From NCBI GenBank assembly GCA_023078555.1, contig CM041200.1, forward strand, positions 5,708,861 through 5,772,860: DNA of 64,000 nt, given 5' to 3'. Position 1 is the stretch's first letter. Each line of letters opens with the position of its first letter. This document shows, piece after piece, positions 1 through 12,116 of the stretch. A program made the position numbers and the translations under genes. The notes under the pieces were generated by a model, which did no database searches, was not told where the DNA came from, and saw nothing but the letters and a program-made list of their open reading frames with translations. Source of the stretch: Ulva prolifera. Its lineage: Eukaryota; Chlorophyta; Ulvophyceae; Ulvales; Ulvaceae.

Positions 1-2997
1 ACTGAAGCGTCCGCCTTACGTGCTGGAATGCACTGTAGCGCTGCGGCTGCTGCTGAACTCGTCCCCGTGGATGACCCGGGGCTGGCGGGGCCATACCTGT
101 CTGCCCCCATGGATGCATGGCGCTGATTTCCAGCAGCGCCAATGAGGGCGCCTCGATGTCTATCATTTCCAGGCTTGCAATGTGAGCCTGGTGTTACACA
201 GGGACTCGATGGCGATGCCTGTTGTGATGCATTTCGTCTTCCGGGTTTCCGCGGACTGTACCGCGGCGACGTCGTGACAGATACCTCCAGGCCACGGACT
301 TCTGCTGATGTGGCTGCGCTCATGTCTGTACACACTGTAGGCACGGGCGAGGCACGAGAACTGACACATGAGCGGCTGCAACAGCGCTCTAATGCCGAAG
401 TCGACCGCAGCTCCATCGACTTTGTCAGTGCACCCTGCATCAGATCTAACGCTGCAAAGTTGTCCTGCAGCCACGCCTTGCTGACGAGGCGCTGACCACT
501 TACACGGCGGCTGTCCTTGCGAGTGTCACGGGCCATTTCGTGTGCGGAACGAAGCCGAGCACGTGAGGCATCAGCTTCAGGACTACAAGTGCTGCCAGAT
601 GGCTCAGCCAGGGCATCACTGATCACCTCAAGCCTGGCAGTGCCACACGGCATGCCTGTAGATACACTGTGCGGCAGCGGCGGCGTGTGAGGCCTCACAC
701 GCTCAGGGGGCAGCGATGTAGATGGCTGCATCTGATCCACAGGTTTGGCCTCGGGGCTGCACAGCGTCAAGCCGTGGACAGGCACGATTGAGCCCCAGGG
801 TGCTTCACCCTCCTTGCTGCGGATTGGCTGAGAGCATACTGAGCTTAGGGAGCTCAGGGAGCTCAGGTCGCCAAGTGCGTCTCGGCAGGCAGCCTTCTCA
901 GGATCACTGGGTTCCCTGCCCGCATCCTCTGTGTACACTGCATCATGTTACTTGCACTGCTCAGAGCTAAGACTCACAACAACAACGACGACAAGCAAGA
1001 CTATGCCAGTGCAGAGGAACGTCGCACCCAAAGCACCAGGCATGCTGTGGCCCTGACTAGAAAATGTCTGGCTCGCGGAGGTATCCTGGATTGGCTGTAG
1101 CACTGGTACGATATGCACATCTTCCACATCTGAGAGGCAGAAGGAACGAATCCGCTGGCTCGCTGAGGACTTCATGCGCACTCCTGCTGCAACAGCAGCC
1201 TTGCCCTTGGTCAGGCTGCTGCGCAGGGACGTGCTGGCTGAAGCAGGAGTTTCCCTGAGACGAGCCGACAGCGACGCATGCACACTGCCCAACAGCCGCC
1301 GGACCTCCTTACAGGCCGCTTTTGTACGTGTGTCAGATGCTGGATTCTGAGGCCCTGGTTGTGAGTCTTCACAACCACTGGAAGTACTGGCAGCAGGCAC
1401 AGCCAATGGCTGTAGTGTTGGGGGCATTGCGAGAGTCATTGTGTCTGCTGAGAACGAGCTAGCGTTTGAGGCACGTGGCCAGCGAACTTCGGGGAGCTGC
1501 TTCCGCATGAGATCTGAGTACCGCTGCAAGTATGGCTGCATCCATGGTAGCTTGAGGATGGCGTCGGCAGTGGGCCGGCGGGCTGGGTTCTGTGACAACA
1601 TGGAGCGAATGAGGCTGCACAGGTGGACGCTGAAGCGAGATGGGACCGGAGAGAAGCGGCCCATCAGGATGTTGACCATCAATGCCGGCATGGTGTTACC
1701 ACTGAATGCCCTTTTCAGTGTTGTCAGCTCATACAGCAAGCATCCAAGGCTCCATATGTCGCTCTTCTCACAGTATGGCTTGCGCTCGCACATTTCTGCA
1801 GAAGTTCCATTCATGTGTCAGTTTGGAACCCAGTTGGCTGACCGGAATTAACACGAATGCTCCTGTGCAATGCAGATGCAGCTGTGCGCTTCCTCACAAT
1901 CATGCGCACGAACTGCGAGGTATGTGGTGATCCTGATGTCTGAACCATGTTCCAAGAAGCTTTCTGTCTGCAACTGCAGATTCATGAGGCAATGCATGTG
2001 CGCCTCGTTGGGCCTGAACCAGATCCGTAAACTGGTCATGAGCTGCGCTTGTGTATGTGTGCATAAGTGATTTAACCAAGACAACACAATTCTGCAGTGG
2101 TGTCACGACACGTGTCATCCAATCACGGAGAGCGGGGGTGATCTCTGTCATTACTGGCAGACTATGGCCTGAACGACACAAATGCACGCATTTATGCCGT
2201 GATGCAGTTGCGTGCATTCATGTCGATTGACAAAGAAGAGCTGCACCTGGGCTACGGTAGCACGGAGTACCCACAGGGGTGTTTGAAAGCCGCCCGTTTG
2301 TTGTGTCGACCATTGTAGCTAGGCCGAAATCTCCCAGTTTGACGATGTTGTCATGCCCCAGGAGAAATACATTAGACGACTTGATGTCTCGATGAAGGAA
2401 CCCACGTGCATGTACGTAAGATAGTGCCAAGGTGATCTGAACAAATGTAAGCAGGACAAACTCCTCGCTGAAATGCTTTCTTTGAGAAGCACGCTGCTGG
2501 ATCAGGCCCCCCAGATCACCGCCCGCTGCGTTTTCCATGATGATGTACAAAGCAGATCGCTCTGCACAAAACGGTTCCCTCACTTGATCGGATGCAGTGG
2601 TACGAGATGCTGTACCAGGAACAAGCGGGAGGCAAAAGCAGTGAAAGCATCAGCTGCGTACCATTGTTGTAGCGCACGTCATGATAACGGATGATATTAG
2701 TGTGCCTCAGATGCGAAAGCGTCTGTGCTTCTTGCAGTGCCATCTGGCGTTCATCCGGGTCCAATGTGTCCACCCTCACCGCCTTGACAACAACACTCTC
2801 ACCGCTGCACCTACACTCAGCAGCACCTACTTAACATGTACCACTATGTAGGTCGCAAGGCAAACTCATCATTCCAAAGTCATGAGAGCATACCTATTCC
2901 TAGCTGCATGAACAGTGCTGTACGACCCTTCACCGATGACCGACTCGATGGCGTATGCTTCATCAATTGGCTGGTCGCACACCGGTAGCGGTAACAT
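1..2997 (-). CDS. NIMA-related (NEK) serine/threonine kinase, 3' end off window
   Basis: Serine/threonine kinase of the NEK family. Members act in cell-cycle and ciliary control. Exons read by eye: 2997-2894, 2810-2662, 2582-2247 and 1795-1037, with matching phases, then an open exon 937 to 1. Visible kinase parts in order: glycine loop IGEGSYSTVHAARN, catalytic lysine in SVVVKAVRV, LYIIMENAAGGDL, catalytic loop FLHRDIKSSNVFL, DFGLA, activation segment GTPCYRSPE (split by the 1796-2246 intron) and KSDIWSLGCLLYEL. The ATG at 2997 lies just before the kinase domain; an upstream exon is possible. After the domain comes a low-complexity Ser/Pro-rich tail of more than 400 residues, still open at base 1. 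If the 938-1036 intron is ignored, the frame ends at 948 after a hydrophobic run that mimics a tail anchor. Family is secure; the exact NEK subtype is not. Confidence 0.85.
938..1036 (-). other. Inferred 99-bp intron in the NEK tail
   Basis: A GT donor after 1037 and an AG acceptor before 937 are in matching phase (phase 1). Joining them removes the stop at 948-950 and links two frames that are both open. The pyrimidine-rich stretch would otherwise translate as a valine-rich hydrophobic segment. Inferred from sequence only. Confidence 0.6.
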
Positions 2998-5218
2998 AAA
3001 GTCATCAATCGACTGCAGAGATAAGCACAAAATCCCACACAAGAGTTATACAGACGTTCTTTCAGGGACCCGGTATACATGGTGTACTCGAGGGCTGAGA
3101 ACCCGCTTATGCGAGATGTGCATGACTGCACGCAAAGTGGCGCCAGCATTGCTCACACCTGGTTGGCTTCCATAGCGCGTTGGTTTTCAGCCATAGTGAC
3201 TTTACCTGGTTCCCCCGCTGAAGTAAAGCTCATTCCTGCATGTCCTATGGGCCGGTAGAGCGCAATGCGCAACGCAACAACACATCACCTCGTCATGCCC
3301 TTCGGTACAGGTCCGAGCATGATGAGCGAGATATGGACTGCTATACACACGCTGGTTTGAGTGAACACAACGTCGCCGAACTTGGTGGCTGCACACGATC
3401 GCAGACCCGCTCAGTTGCCTACGTGCAGATGCTGCCAACACCGTGGGGCGTTCCATGGCCTCCCATATTAGCAAATTGGCAGATGCCACAAACAACAATC
3501 TTGCAGACACCTGTCGTCAATGTAAGGAGATCGCTGTCCGCACCAGTGAACAGGTGTTCGCAGCTGCGCAGCACAGCATCGTGTCGGAAGGGGCACCCGT
3601 TGTTAATGCGTCCATCTGCGCGCCATAGTAAGCGTTCGGATAGACATGCATTCCTTGAATACCCTGGCGGCGTCCATTCATGATCATAAGTGTTAGCATC
3701 TCTGATTGGCACATCTACGCATTGTGACGCCTGGCAGGGCTGGGAAGCAAATCGCTATCCAGCTGCTATCAGGATATGTCGACACTGAGCGCGTGAACTG
3801 TTCTGTCCAAATTGCTCCGGATGATCTGCGCATCTGCACATGTTGCATTTGCTGCATCTAGCTCAACGGGTATATGTATATGTCGGCAGCGCCACACGAA
3901 TTCGTCGCAGCATTCTCGAGCGCGTTTCGCGCTAGTCTGCATCTTAAGCAGGTCTACTCCGCTTCTCACGAGTCCATACGTGATATTGCAAATGTCTATG
4001 ACTGTCAGTCGCGGCAGCAGCGTTTGCTGCCTTACTCATATGACCGGAGATGGTCAACGTGATTACGTGTGAGGACTACAGACCTCTGGTCATTTGACGA
4101 TTGGATGTGATTACTCTCGGCTTGCGTGGGTCAATGGGGTCTGAGGCCGCCTCCGCTGGCTCGACATGCCCCAGCATGCGAACGACACAGGACGTGGCAA
4201 TGTGTGAATGCTGCTGCACGTGGCTGGCAACAAGCGTATGCACCCACAAGAAATGCAGATGTACGGCATGTCAAACCATTGTAGCCTGTACCATCAGCCG
4301 GGCGCAGGTGGCATGATTTGGCAGACTGTGGCAGAGGTACCAAGTCCACCATCGGTCGATTGAATGCACAATGTGCTGTCATGGGTTTTCATGACCTGGG
4401 CGTGTGTCTGCCCTGTATGCCTTGTGTCACACATGCCTCTGCTGATGAGAAGTGCGAAGCAGAGCGGCTGCATGGACAGCTGGAACGTTTCCTATAGGAG
4501 GAATAATGCACCTGTCATTGACAAATTTCTTGCACAGCTGTGGCACAATGCAAGTGGGTAAAGCAGGCTGTTCACCTAGTCAGATTCAAAGTGCACCGAT
4601 TGACCAGATGATGCTCGCCTTGGATGGCATTGAGAGGTGCACCACTGCAGTTGATGTGAGCCTAGCAACAAGCGGACCCGAAATTACTGTCAAGGACACC
4701 TTCACACCGTGGCAGCATGTCAAGCTCTCAGTGTGCGCGTTCAGGATGCGTCAAACAGCAGGACACATCGGCAGGAGTGATTTGCATGGGTTCACACACG
4801 AAAGTGTGAATGGTGGAGGCTGCGCAGCGTGGACGCATGTGATGTTAAGCGAACAGACAGAAACCAGGAGACATCACTGCTGACATCACGTTCTGTCAAC
4901 CCTAGCTGGACTGTCACTAAAGTTCATGCTGCTTAAGTGCACTACATTTGCATCCCATCCTCATCAGTTGACAACTCTCCGAGTAGGGCGCTCTCAGGCC
5001 AACAGCAACGTATTTGGTGCACTTGCGTCTGCAGACCGAAACACATGTGTGAAACCTAAGAAGAAAATTGCCTGTTTCTGGACTGGCTGCAACATACTAC
5101 GTAAGTTGGATTTGTTCCACGTCCTTTCTTGTGGTATATGTTCCACAGCGATGTGACAACCACTACATGGTGGAGCGTCAATCATGCAAACGTCCCCTTC
5201 TGCAGCTGAGCACTCTCT
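2998..5218. other. Intergenic stretch, no gene recognised
   Basis: Lies between the NEK start and the 3' end of the next kinase gene on the same strand. It should hold NEK 5' sequence and promoter. Short open frames occur on both strands, including one at about 4452-4883 (+), but none shows a motif, an intron pattern or a clear start context. Confidence 0.4.
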
Positions 5219-8004
5219 TCAGCATATTCCTGAACGTCCAGCCCCATGTGTGGCAGCTGGAGTCGCCCTGCACCAACAGTGACCCAGATCAGGCCTATGT
5301 GTACTGCGGCCAGCCCTAGTATGCGCAAGTTCATCTTTGAAAGCTCGGTGATACGTGAGATGAGTGTGAGTCGATGTTGACAGCAGAGTTCGCACCGCTT
5401 GTGCGGCTCCCAAGTGCTCCTGCTCGTCCAGGAGCCCCACCTGCGCCGCTTGCGCTATGGCAGGCTCGCTCTCAAGGCCACTTTGTTGAGCCATGCGCAG
5501 ATCTGTGACCTTGCTCACAGGCGCTGATATCGAGTCACTTGCCTTGCGACTTGAGTTGCAGGCACTGGAGGCAAATTCGAGCTTGACCGCTAGTGCGGAT
5601 CTGGCTGGATCTCCTGGGGCGTGAGCAGTTGTGTGGATCGCAGAGGCAGCGGTAGAAGCACCAGTGTCCACTGCACCACCGGGCAGCTCTCCCGGGACAC
5701 TACAAATTAGACGGCCACTCCCGGCTTCTTCCGCACAGGCAGATGCCGGCTTGCTTGTGTAAGATTGTTTTCGCGATGCAGCAGTTGTGGTAGCACGGCC
5801 TGTATAGCAGCCTAGCGCACTGCCCGGGCACATCCCACTGTCCTGCAAATTTGCTATATGGTCTGTCAAGTCTCATGCATGCAATGACGAGGCACATACC
5901 CTACGCATCGATCACTGAGCAGCACAGCAGCTGCTGAGCAATGCATGGCAACCTTGCCATCGATCACATACCGGATGGACCAGGCTTAGGGGCACACCTG
6001 ATAGCCAGTGTCTTGCACATGCCCAATGTAGCCGCCGAACGTGATGCGTTTCTGAGCTCGCAGCTGTGAGAGGCAATTGCCGGTCCCTTCTTCAGCTCGG
6101 CTGGCGGCAACATGCGCAGCTTCAGTAGCCGCACAGCCTCTGTCAGCGCCCTCATCCACAGCACGTGGTGCAGGACGCATCGTTTGGTCTTCCCGGTATG
6201 CATGGTTTGGCCAGGCGCCTCCCACAAATAGCAGGCCGCACAATTCGTGTGATGGGGTGTCCACTTGCCGAGCCCGACCAGCGGCAGCTACACAGCGGTC
6301 GCTCGCGCCCCCCAGGCCGGTGTTGGAGACCGCAGCACGGCCCAGCGTGGCAAGCATAGCCTTCGCCATCAGGCCACTCTCTCGGTCCCACGCGTTGCGC
6401 TTGGGGAGCCGCATGCACCTTGCCTGAGCGTCCCTCCGCCGCAGCGCCGAGTGCACGAACAAGTCAGCAAGCATATCCTGCCAGACCATGCAGGCCTCGT
6501 ATGCCGACGGCCGCCGCTGCGAGTCTGCTGTGCTCAGGTACTGCACCATTGACGCCAGGCAGCATTGCTGCAGCGTCTGCCCTTCCCTGGTACCGCAGGC
6601 GTGCGCTGTGCCGAGTGATATGCGACGCTCCAGAGAGCCCACATCGGGGACGTACGGCCACTCCTGCGGCCGTGGCACATACATCATGCTCAGGGCAACG
6701 CCAGCCGCGTAGACGTCAAGCTTCGAGGACACTGTGAGGCTGGACGGCAGGGGTTTGATGCCTTGCGCACGCATGGCTGCCATGTGGAGGTCTGCCGCGA
6801 CGAGCTCCGGGGACCGGTACGCCGGGCTCATCAGTGGGCGGTTGTGGCGGTGCTGTCGATCCTTGTGCTCAGGAGAGAATGCAAGGCCAAAGTCAGTCAG
6901 GACAACCGGCGGCGTCATACAGCTGTATGCGCGCTCCTCTGTGGTGAATGACGGGTACGCGATATGCTCCATGTTCTCATCTACCTACAGAGCACAGGTA
7001 CCTGTCAGCGCAGTGGGTTCTGCATAGACACACAGCGAGGACAATAATTGCTGATGCAGCTTCAGGAACGTGGCAAAAAATCAACTCAATACATGATGTC
7101 AAGCCTGTCATTCTGCCTCGTGTGCCTCACCTGGACAAGGAAGTTATCCAGCTTCACATCGGCATGGACTGCCCCACGTGTCTCTAGCCACGCAACGGCA
7201 TGGACGACACCTTGCACGACCCGCATCGCGTCCAGAGTCCCAATCCGCCTGCCGTTTTGCCGCATTGCATCTACCATATGTTGCACAGATCCATCATAGT
7301 GCTCAGTATAGAACCCATCAATCACCCACAACCCCCTGGGCTTTGGGGCTGTACCCGGCTCAGGCTGAGCGCCGGTGGCATCTCGGTGGCCAGCACACCG
7401 TGCAGGATCAGAGTCGCGCACACGTACCAGCGACTTGGTTGTGGTGCCGTTGCTGCGAGTTCGCGCCTCATGCACAAAGCAGTCTACAGACAGGGCTAGC
7501 GGCTTCACAATCGGAGGGCGCAGAGGAACAACATTGACTGCCCCATGCAGTGTCGTCTTTGCCCAGGCTGTCAGGCGATATCGTCGCGGGGCCATGTCAA
7601 GTGATCCGTGCAGGGCAAGCAACAGCCCAACCTCTTCGCCGATGTCTGCCAAGGCCAGGCGGTTGATGTGGTGGAAGGTCTTGACGGCCATCAGCATGCG
7701 TGACCGCCTGACCTCGACTCGGTACACCTACGTTGCACGACGCCAGGCTAGGTAAAAGCCTTCAAACGGATCCCGGAACCACGGCGACGGTTTGTGGTGC
7801 AGGATGTGCGTGGCAGAGAAGCGAGCAGTGGTGAGAGGCTGCTTGGAAGAGGAGGCACACCTTGGCGCTGGTTCCTTTACCAAGCAGAAGTGACCGCTGG
7901 ACAGCCGGATGCTGATAGGGTATGATCGTGGGGCGCTGAACACCAGACTTTGAGTCTGCAACCAGCTTCTCCAGGGCTGGCAGTTGTTTGGCAACCTTGA
8001 ACAT
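5219..8004 (-). CDS. Divergent non-RD protein kinase with long C-terminal extension
   Basis: Four exons with compatible phases: 8004-7861, 7727-7131, 6984-5998 and 5842-5219, giving 783 residues. Kinase signs in order: glycine loop LLLGKGTSAKVY (restored by the first splice), lysine in MAVKTFHHINR, a likely helix-C glutamate in IGEEVGLLL, catalytic loop VHADVKLDNFLVQ, TDFGLAF, SPAYRSPEL and the lobe-F region KLDVYAAGVALSMMY. HAD replaces HRD, so the activation-loop-binding arginine is lost while catalytic Asp, Lys and Asn remain. About 90 loosely conserved residues separate the N-lobe strands from the catalytic loop. Roughly 400 residues follow the core and are Ala/Ser-rich with no recognised domain. 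HxDxKxDN also occurs in BUB1-like kinases, but I cannot assign a family. The last exon rests on one phase-matched splice and is the least certain part. Confidence 0.7.
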
Positions 8005-8300
8005 CTTACAAGCATCTGCACAAACATTGTGTGTCGCTGTTGGCTGTGTACACATAGTGTATGCTCTGAGCAGGCCAGAAAGGGCCTGGAGAAGTCACAT
8101 ATGCACCAATTGCAGGCATCCCGTCGTAATTGTATCGACATGGCCACGAGGGCTGTGGCCCCAGCTTTCCCCGTGGCCAGCTTCGGGCTCGTGTACATAC
8201 AGCTGCGCAGATGGGAAGCCAAGCTTCAAGGTTTCTACTGTTGCAGATGCAGGCGCGTGCTTCCAGGCCTGGGCTACGCAGCACCCACAAGCCAACAAGC

Positions 8301-8418
8301 ACACACGAATGCGGGTGCAGGTGTATGTTGGACCGGTTGGCTGGCTGTGTTCTTGACCTGCTTGCTGCTTTCGCGGTGCTGCCCGCCTCGCCATCTTTCT
8401 CGTAACACACAAATGCGG
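8301..8418 (+). mobile_element. Short SINE-like insertion (90 bp) with 14-bp target duplication
   Basis: Bases 8315-8404 end in the family's constant terminus (TGCCCGCCTCGCC, then a TCGTAA end). They are flanked by ACACACGAATGCGG at 8301-8314 and ACACACAAATGCGG at 8405-8418, one mismatch in 14. It is the shortest copy seen. Keeping only the 3' constant end fits a 5'-truncated product of target-primed reverse transcription. Mechanism is inference. Confidence 0.6.
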
Positions 8419-8419
8419 T

Positions 8420-9489
8420 TACCGGCTGTGCATCCGCACCCGCGGCAAGTCCGACGCGATGCAACGCACTGCGTCGGCCGCCATTTGCGCACGTGATCAC
8501 GTGCGGACAACCCGCTATAAGGCGCTAGGCCTAGCTATGATCAGTCATCTGGGATCCAAGCTTAAGCAGCGACAAGCGCGCCCGATGGGTCTCGGTTTGA
8601 TCGTACATGTACAGAGTCGAGCTAGCTAGCTGTAGAACTAGAAACGGTACAGGATATTCGGCGGTATGCAATAGGGCGCGCGGGGGTCGATCGCGACTGA
8701 ACATGTACAGGAGCTGTGTACACAGTGGCAGCCGTGCTATCGCATGCTAGCGCTGCAGCGCGCTGCGGTTGGCCATGCCGGCGAGGCAACAGCGCTGCAG
8801 CTGGCGAAGACGCGTATGCAGCATACCTCCGACGCCGGATTGTTCCACGCTGCTGGTAGCAATCCAGATGTTATTCTCTCGGCTGGCTGCCGTCTGTGCC
8901 TTCGTATCCATGGCCATCCGCGCGCAGCTAGCGCAGCGCCGTTACAGGGCTCTGCAGTGCTCGAATCGAGCTCGGATCGATCGCTGTTGATTGGAGCCGG
9001 CAGATGCGGGAACCGTTGCTGTATTAACAAACAGAAGTACGCCTTGGAATTTTCATAATACAACAAGGCGTGTCTTGGATCTCAGATGTGCACAGCGACA
9101 GGAGATGAGTCGCTACAGCTAGCTTATAGCGCTTGCTTCAGATACGCAACTTAATTAGATGCCTGAGGGGCCAACGTGGCAGGCAAGGCTACACGAACAC
9201 AAACATATGCGCATCTATGCGGAACATGTTCTGCAGCTGTCTTGCATACGCAGACGGTCGTCTCGCAAGTGCTGCGTGCAAGGCCGTGCACGCATACAAG
9301 CGATGCCATGGTGCACGTGCTGTTGCGCCCGGGATTCGCTGTGCCACATGGTGCACGTGCCTGCAGCAGCTTCCGCCGCCGAACCGCCTCCACCCATGCG
9401 GCCCGGGCCCCTGCGCGGCCACACTCCAGCACGGATATGCATGCTTGAGGCCCATCAGCTGCAGGCCTGTTTCCAGATCTACAGGCGGG
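8420..9489. other. Gene-free stretch
   Basis: No supported gene. Long frames overlap on both strands around 8740-9060, which argues against any one being real. Bases 8488-8503 contain a 16-bp palindrome, GCACGTGATCACGTGC. The rest appears unique. Confidence 0.35.
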
Positions 9490-9766
9490 CATGTCAGCCT
9501 GTGTTACAAGGATAAAGCAAGCGAGGCAGGTAGCATCGCAAGCAAGAACCAGGGGAACCGCACACCACGCAACAAGCCACACGCAGCACACACCAAAACA
9601 CCCACGCAACGGCGGCACCCGCGCCGGCCACAGCCCCACAGCCACACACACGCCCACGCCCAAACGCCCACCCCCAAAGCACAAGCAGCCAAGGCCGCCG
9701 AGCAAACAAACAAACACTGAGACCGCAACAACAACCCCCAGCCCTGTCCACCATGTCAGCCTGTGT
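9490..9766 (-). mobile_element. SINE-like insertion E1 with perfect 15-bp target duplication
   Basis: CATGTCAGCCTGTGT occurs at 9490-9504 and again at 9752-9766, bracketing 247 bp. Read on the minus strand the element ends CCTTGTA at its junction with ACACA of the target. Its plus-strand face is rich in C and A. The body is closely related to those at 9931-10172 and 54241 onward. There is no poly-A tail and no convincing protein. The long minus-strand frames here are low-complexity shadows. Confidence 0.75.
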
Positions 9767-9794
9767 GCACACACACGCTGTATACATGTGCATG

Positions 9795-10397
9795 CACAGT
9801 ATACACATACGGGTTTGTGGCTGGGGAGGCCCCTGGCAGTCGGGCGGCTCGGACAGGTGGCCTCGGGCGGCACCTTGTCGGGCGCGGCTCTATCGTGCGG
9901 GGATAGGCGCTATGGTGTGGGGTGCTGTGTTGCGAGGACAAAGCAAGCAAGGCAGGTAGCACCGCGAGCAGCAACCAGGGGAACTGCACACCACGCAACA
10001 AGCCACACGCAGCACACACCAACACACCCACGCACCACCAGCACCCGCGCCGGCCACAGCCACATAGCCACACAGCCACAAAGCCACAAACACTCACAAG
10101 CATCACACCCAACAACCACACGCCCACCCCCACCCGCACCCCGCCCACCAGCCAGGTGCAAGAGCCCCGAAATGTGGGGTGCTGTGTGGGTGTGTGTGGT
10201 GTGTGTCTGGGTGCGTGTGTGGGTGTGGGTGTGGGTGTGTAGCGGTCTGAGATTCTGGGTGCGACGTCGATTTCTGGGCGCGTGGTGGGATCTGTTTGTG
10301 TTGCGTGGGTGTCTGGGTTTGTGCTTGCTCTGCTTGCTTCTTCCGCGGTGCTGCCCGCCTCGCCGCATTTATCCTTGTAACACAGTATACACATACG
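9795..10397 (+). mobile_element. SINE-like insertion E2 with perfect 17-bp target duplication
   Basis: CACAGTATACACATACG at 9795-9811 is repeated at 10381-10397. The 569 bp between end in ATCCTTGTAA, the constant family terminus, here in plus orientation. The element is split by a second copy (E3). Net of E3 and its duplication it is about 312 bp. The right part is GT-rich. Confidence 0.75.
9916..10187 (-). mobile_element. SINE-like insertion E3 nested inside E2, perfect 15-bp duplication
   Basis: TGTGGGGTGCTGTGT at 9916-9930 recurs at 10173-10187, flanking a 242-bp copy in minus orientation. It lies wholly inside E2, so it inserted later. Its body matches E1 over most of its length and diverges only toward the variable end. 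Confidence 0.75.
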
Positions 10398-10684
10398 TAG
10401 TTAACAGTTGCCATCGCAAGATTATGCGAAATTTGGCTCAGACTCACTGCCCGAACTATCATAGAATCCCTGTCTTCCGGAAGCTCTTGCATGCAGCTAG
10501 TCACGCAGCTGTATAAACCAGGGCGACTGTCGCATGTGCATGGCCAGGGGACCTGCTGATACAGGCTCGAGAATTTGGCAAAATTGCCGAGTTCCTTTCA
10601 CGGATATGCTGCTGCTTGCGTTGGGCTGACTTCAAGAACCACCAGACCTTGGACCGGAGCGCCACGATCCGCCAATGTGTGTTC

Positions 10685-10870
10685 CTAACAAGGATAAAGC
10701 CGGAGAGGCAGGTAGCACAGCCGAAACAACGCACAAGAATACCCACGCAACGACCAGCAGCGGATGCGGACACACGTCTAACGCCTCCACAGCACCCGTG
10801 CAAAGCACGACCACCTCACACTCCACGCCAGCGCGCACGTGCACTTAAGAGACACACGCACACCCCCACC
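10685..10870 (-). mobile_element. Degenerate SINE-like copy E7
   Basis: AACAAGGATAAAGCC followed by GAGAGGCAGGTAGCAC matches the family end, but the terminal motif carries an insertion and no duplication is visible. The far boundary is a guess. Probably an older copy. Confidence 0.4.
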
Positions 10871-12116
10871 GATTGACCCCGCCGCCTCCCGCTCGGCCGA
10901 GGTGGCCCCACCCGATCGCCTAGCTGCCGCCGGCCCCACTAAATGCCTAGGGAGCCCCCAGCCCCGAACCACACAGAAACATGATGGTGCCTGCAAGGGC
11001 AAGCCCAGATTGTTATGATTGGCCCATCTGCGGTGGTGTGGGGTTGAGGTTGGGGATGCTCTCATGTGGGTGTGGGGCTGTCGGGTCTGGAGCCCCGCAC
11101 AATCTGACTTGACCCCAGCTGCAGCTGGACAGTGTCATCTCAGCCGCCCTTGTGGTGGAATGGGTCAGGGCTCTTAACTTAGGGGTTTGTCCGCGTGGTG
11201 TAGCTGAGAGCTTGAATCGGCGCGCGTGGGTGCTGTGAGGAGAGCTCTGGGTTTGGGGTGGCAGGGGGCAGATACTTGTGCAGTTGGCAGATATTTGTGC
11301 ATGTGGAATACTGCCTGTGGGGCTGCGTGCCTGTTCAACTTGACGCTTGCAACACACAGACAGGCCCGAGCACACCCACCGATTGCTGGCGAAGTCACAG
11401 CAGTGTGCGTTGAACCAGGCTCCAGCACCACGAAAGGCCGAGTCTATCTGCGATCCGGTGCACCTGAACATGGTGTGTTGTAAAGGAAGCGTAAGACTCT
11501 GGGCGGAGATGTAAACGTTCTGCGTCATGGAGGAGCCTCTGGAAGGTCGAGTGTCAGTATTGATTGGCGTTCATCCAGGCGGTGGTGTGCAGGGAGTGGC
11601 GTTGATGACACCGCTACGTGCAGGTGAACCTGCTCTCTGATTGGGGCAGGGCAGCAACATCAGGTAGGTGTGCTGCTGCAGTCCGTTAGGTCACAGCTGC
11701 ACAATGCCTATCGAATAGCGTGTGCGCCCACACTACAAACGGAGGTGGGAGCTCTTACGCAGTACGCAGCTGGCTCAGGACCATCACATCAATGCCACAT
11801 GTTGCTTATACACAAGCAAATGTAGCAGGCAGGGACCGTACAGCTGCTCCACATCTGCAGTGGGCCGGTGCAAACTTTTGCGCATGTGTAAGGAATTGCA
11901 TTGTGCAATGCAGACGGGCAGGGTGGCCACCGATGGACGCATGCACAAGGCCATGTCTGAGATGTAGTGGAACCATTGGTGGAGCACACGGGGCCACCAC
12001 TGGCTGGACTGTGGGGGGACTGTGGCGCGATTGTATCAGGTCGGCCATGCTATGCGACGGAGAGTGCTTTGAGGTAGCGACTACCTCGGTGCTTGAATGA
12101 TTCATCCGATAATTGG
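10871..12116. other. Gene-poor stretch
   Basis: Short frames occur on both strands, such as 11720-12100 (+), without motifs or splice context. I see no gene I can support. Confidence 0.35.

Noticed and set aside
948-1060. C-terminal membrane anchor on the NEK kinase
   Set aside because: A phase-matched GT-AG pair and more than 300 open codons beyond it make an intron more likely; kept only as a possible intron-retention isoform.
8548-8562. Adjacent BamHI and HindIII sites (GGATCCAAGCTT), possible cloning-vector remnant
   Set aside because: No further polylinker or vector sequence is visible around it; chance is adequate.
9151-10394. Long overlapping frames on both strands
   Set aside because: They are translations of the C/A-rich (or G/T-rich) SINE-like copies, low-complexity and inconsistent between copies.
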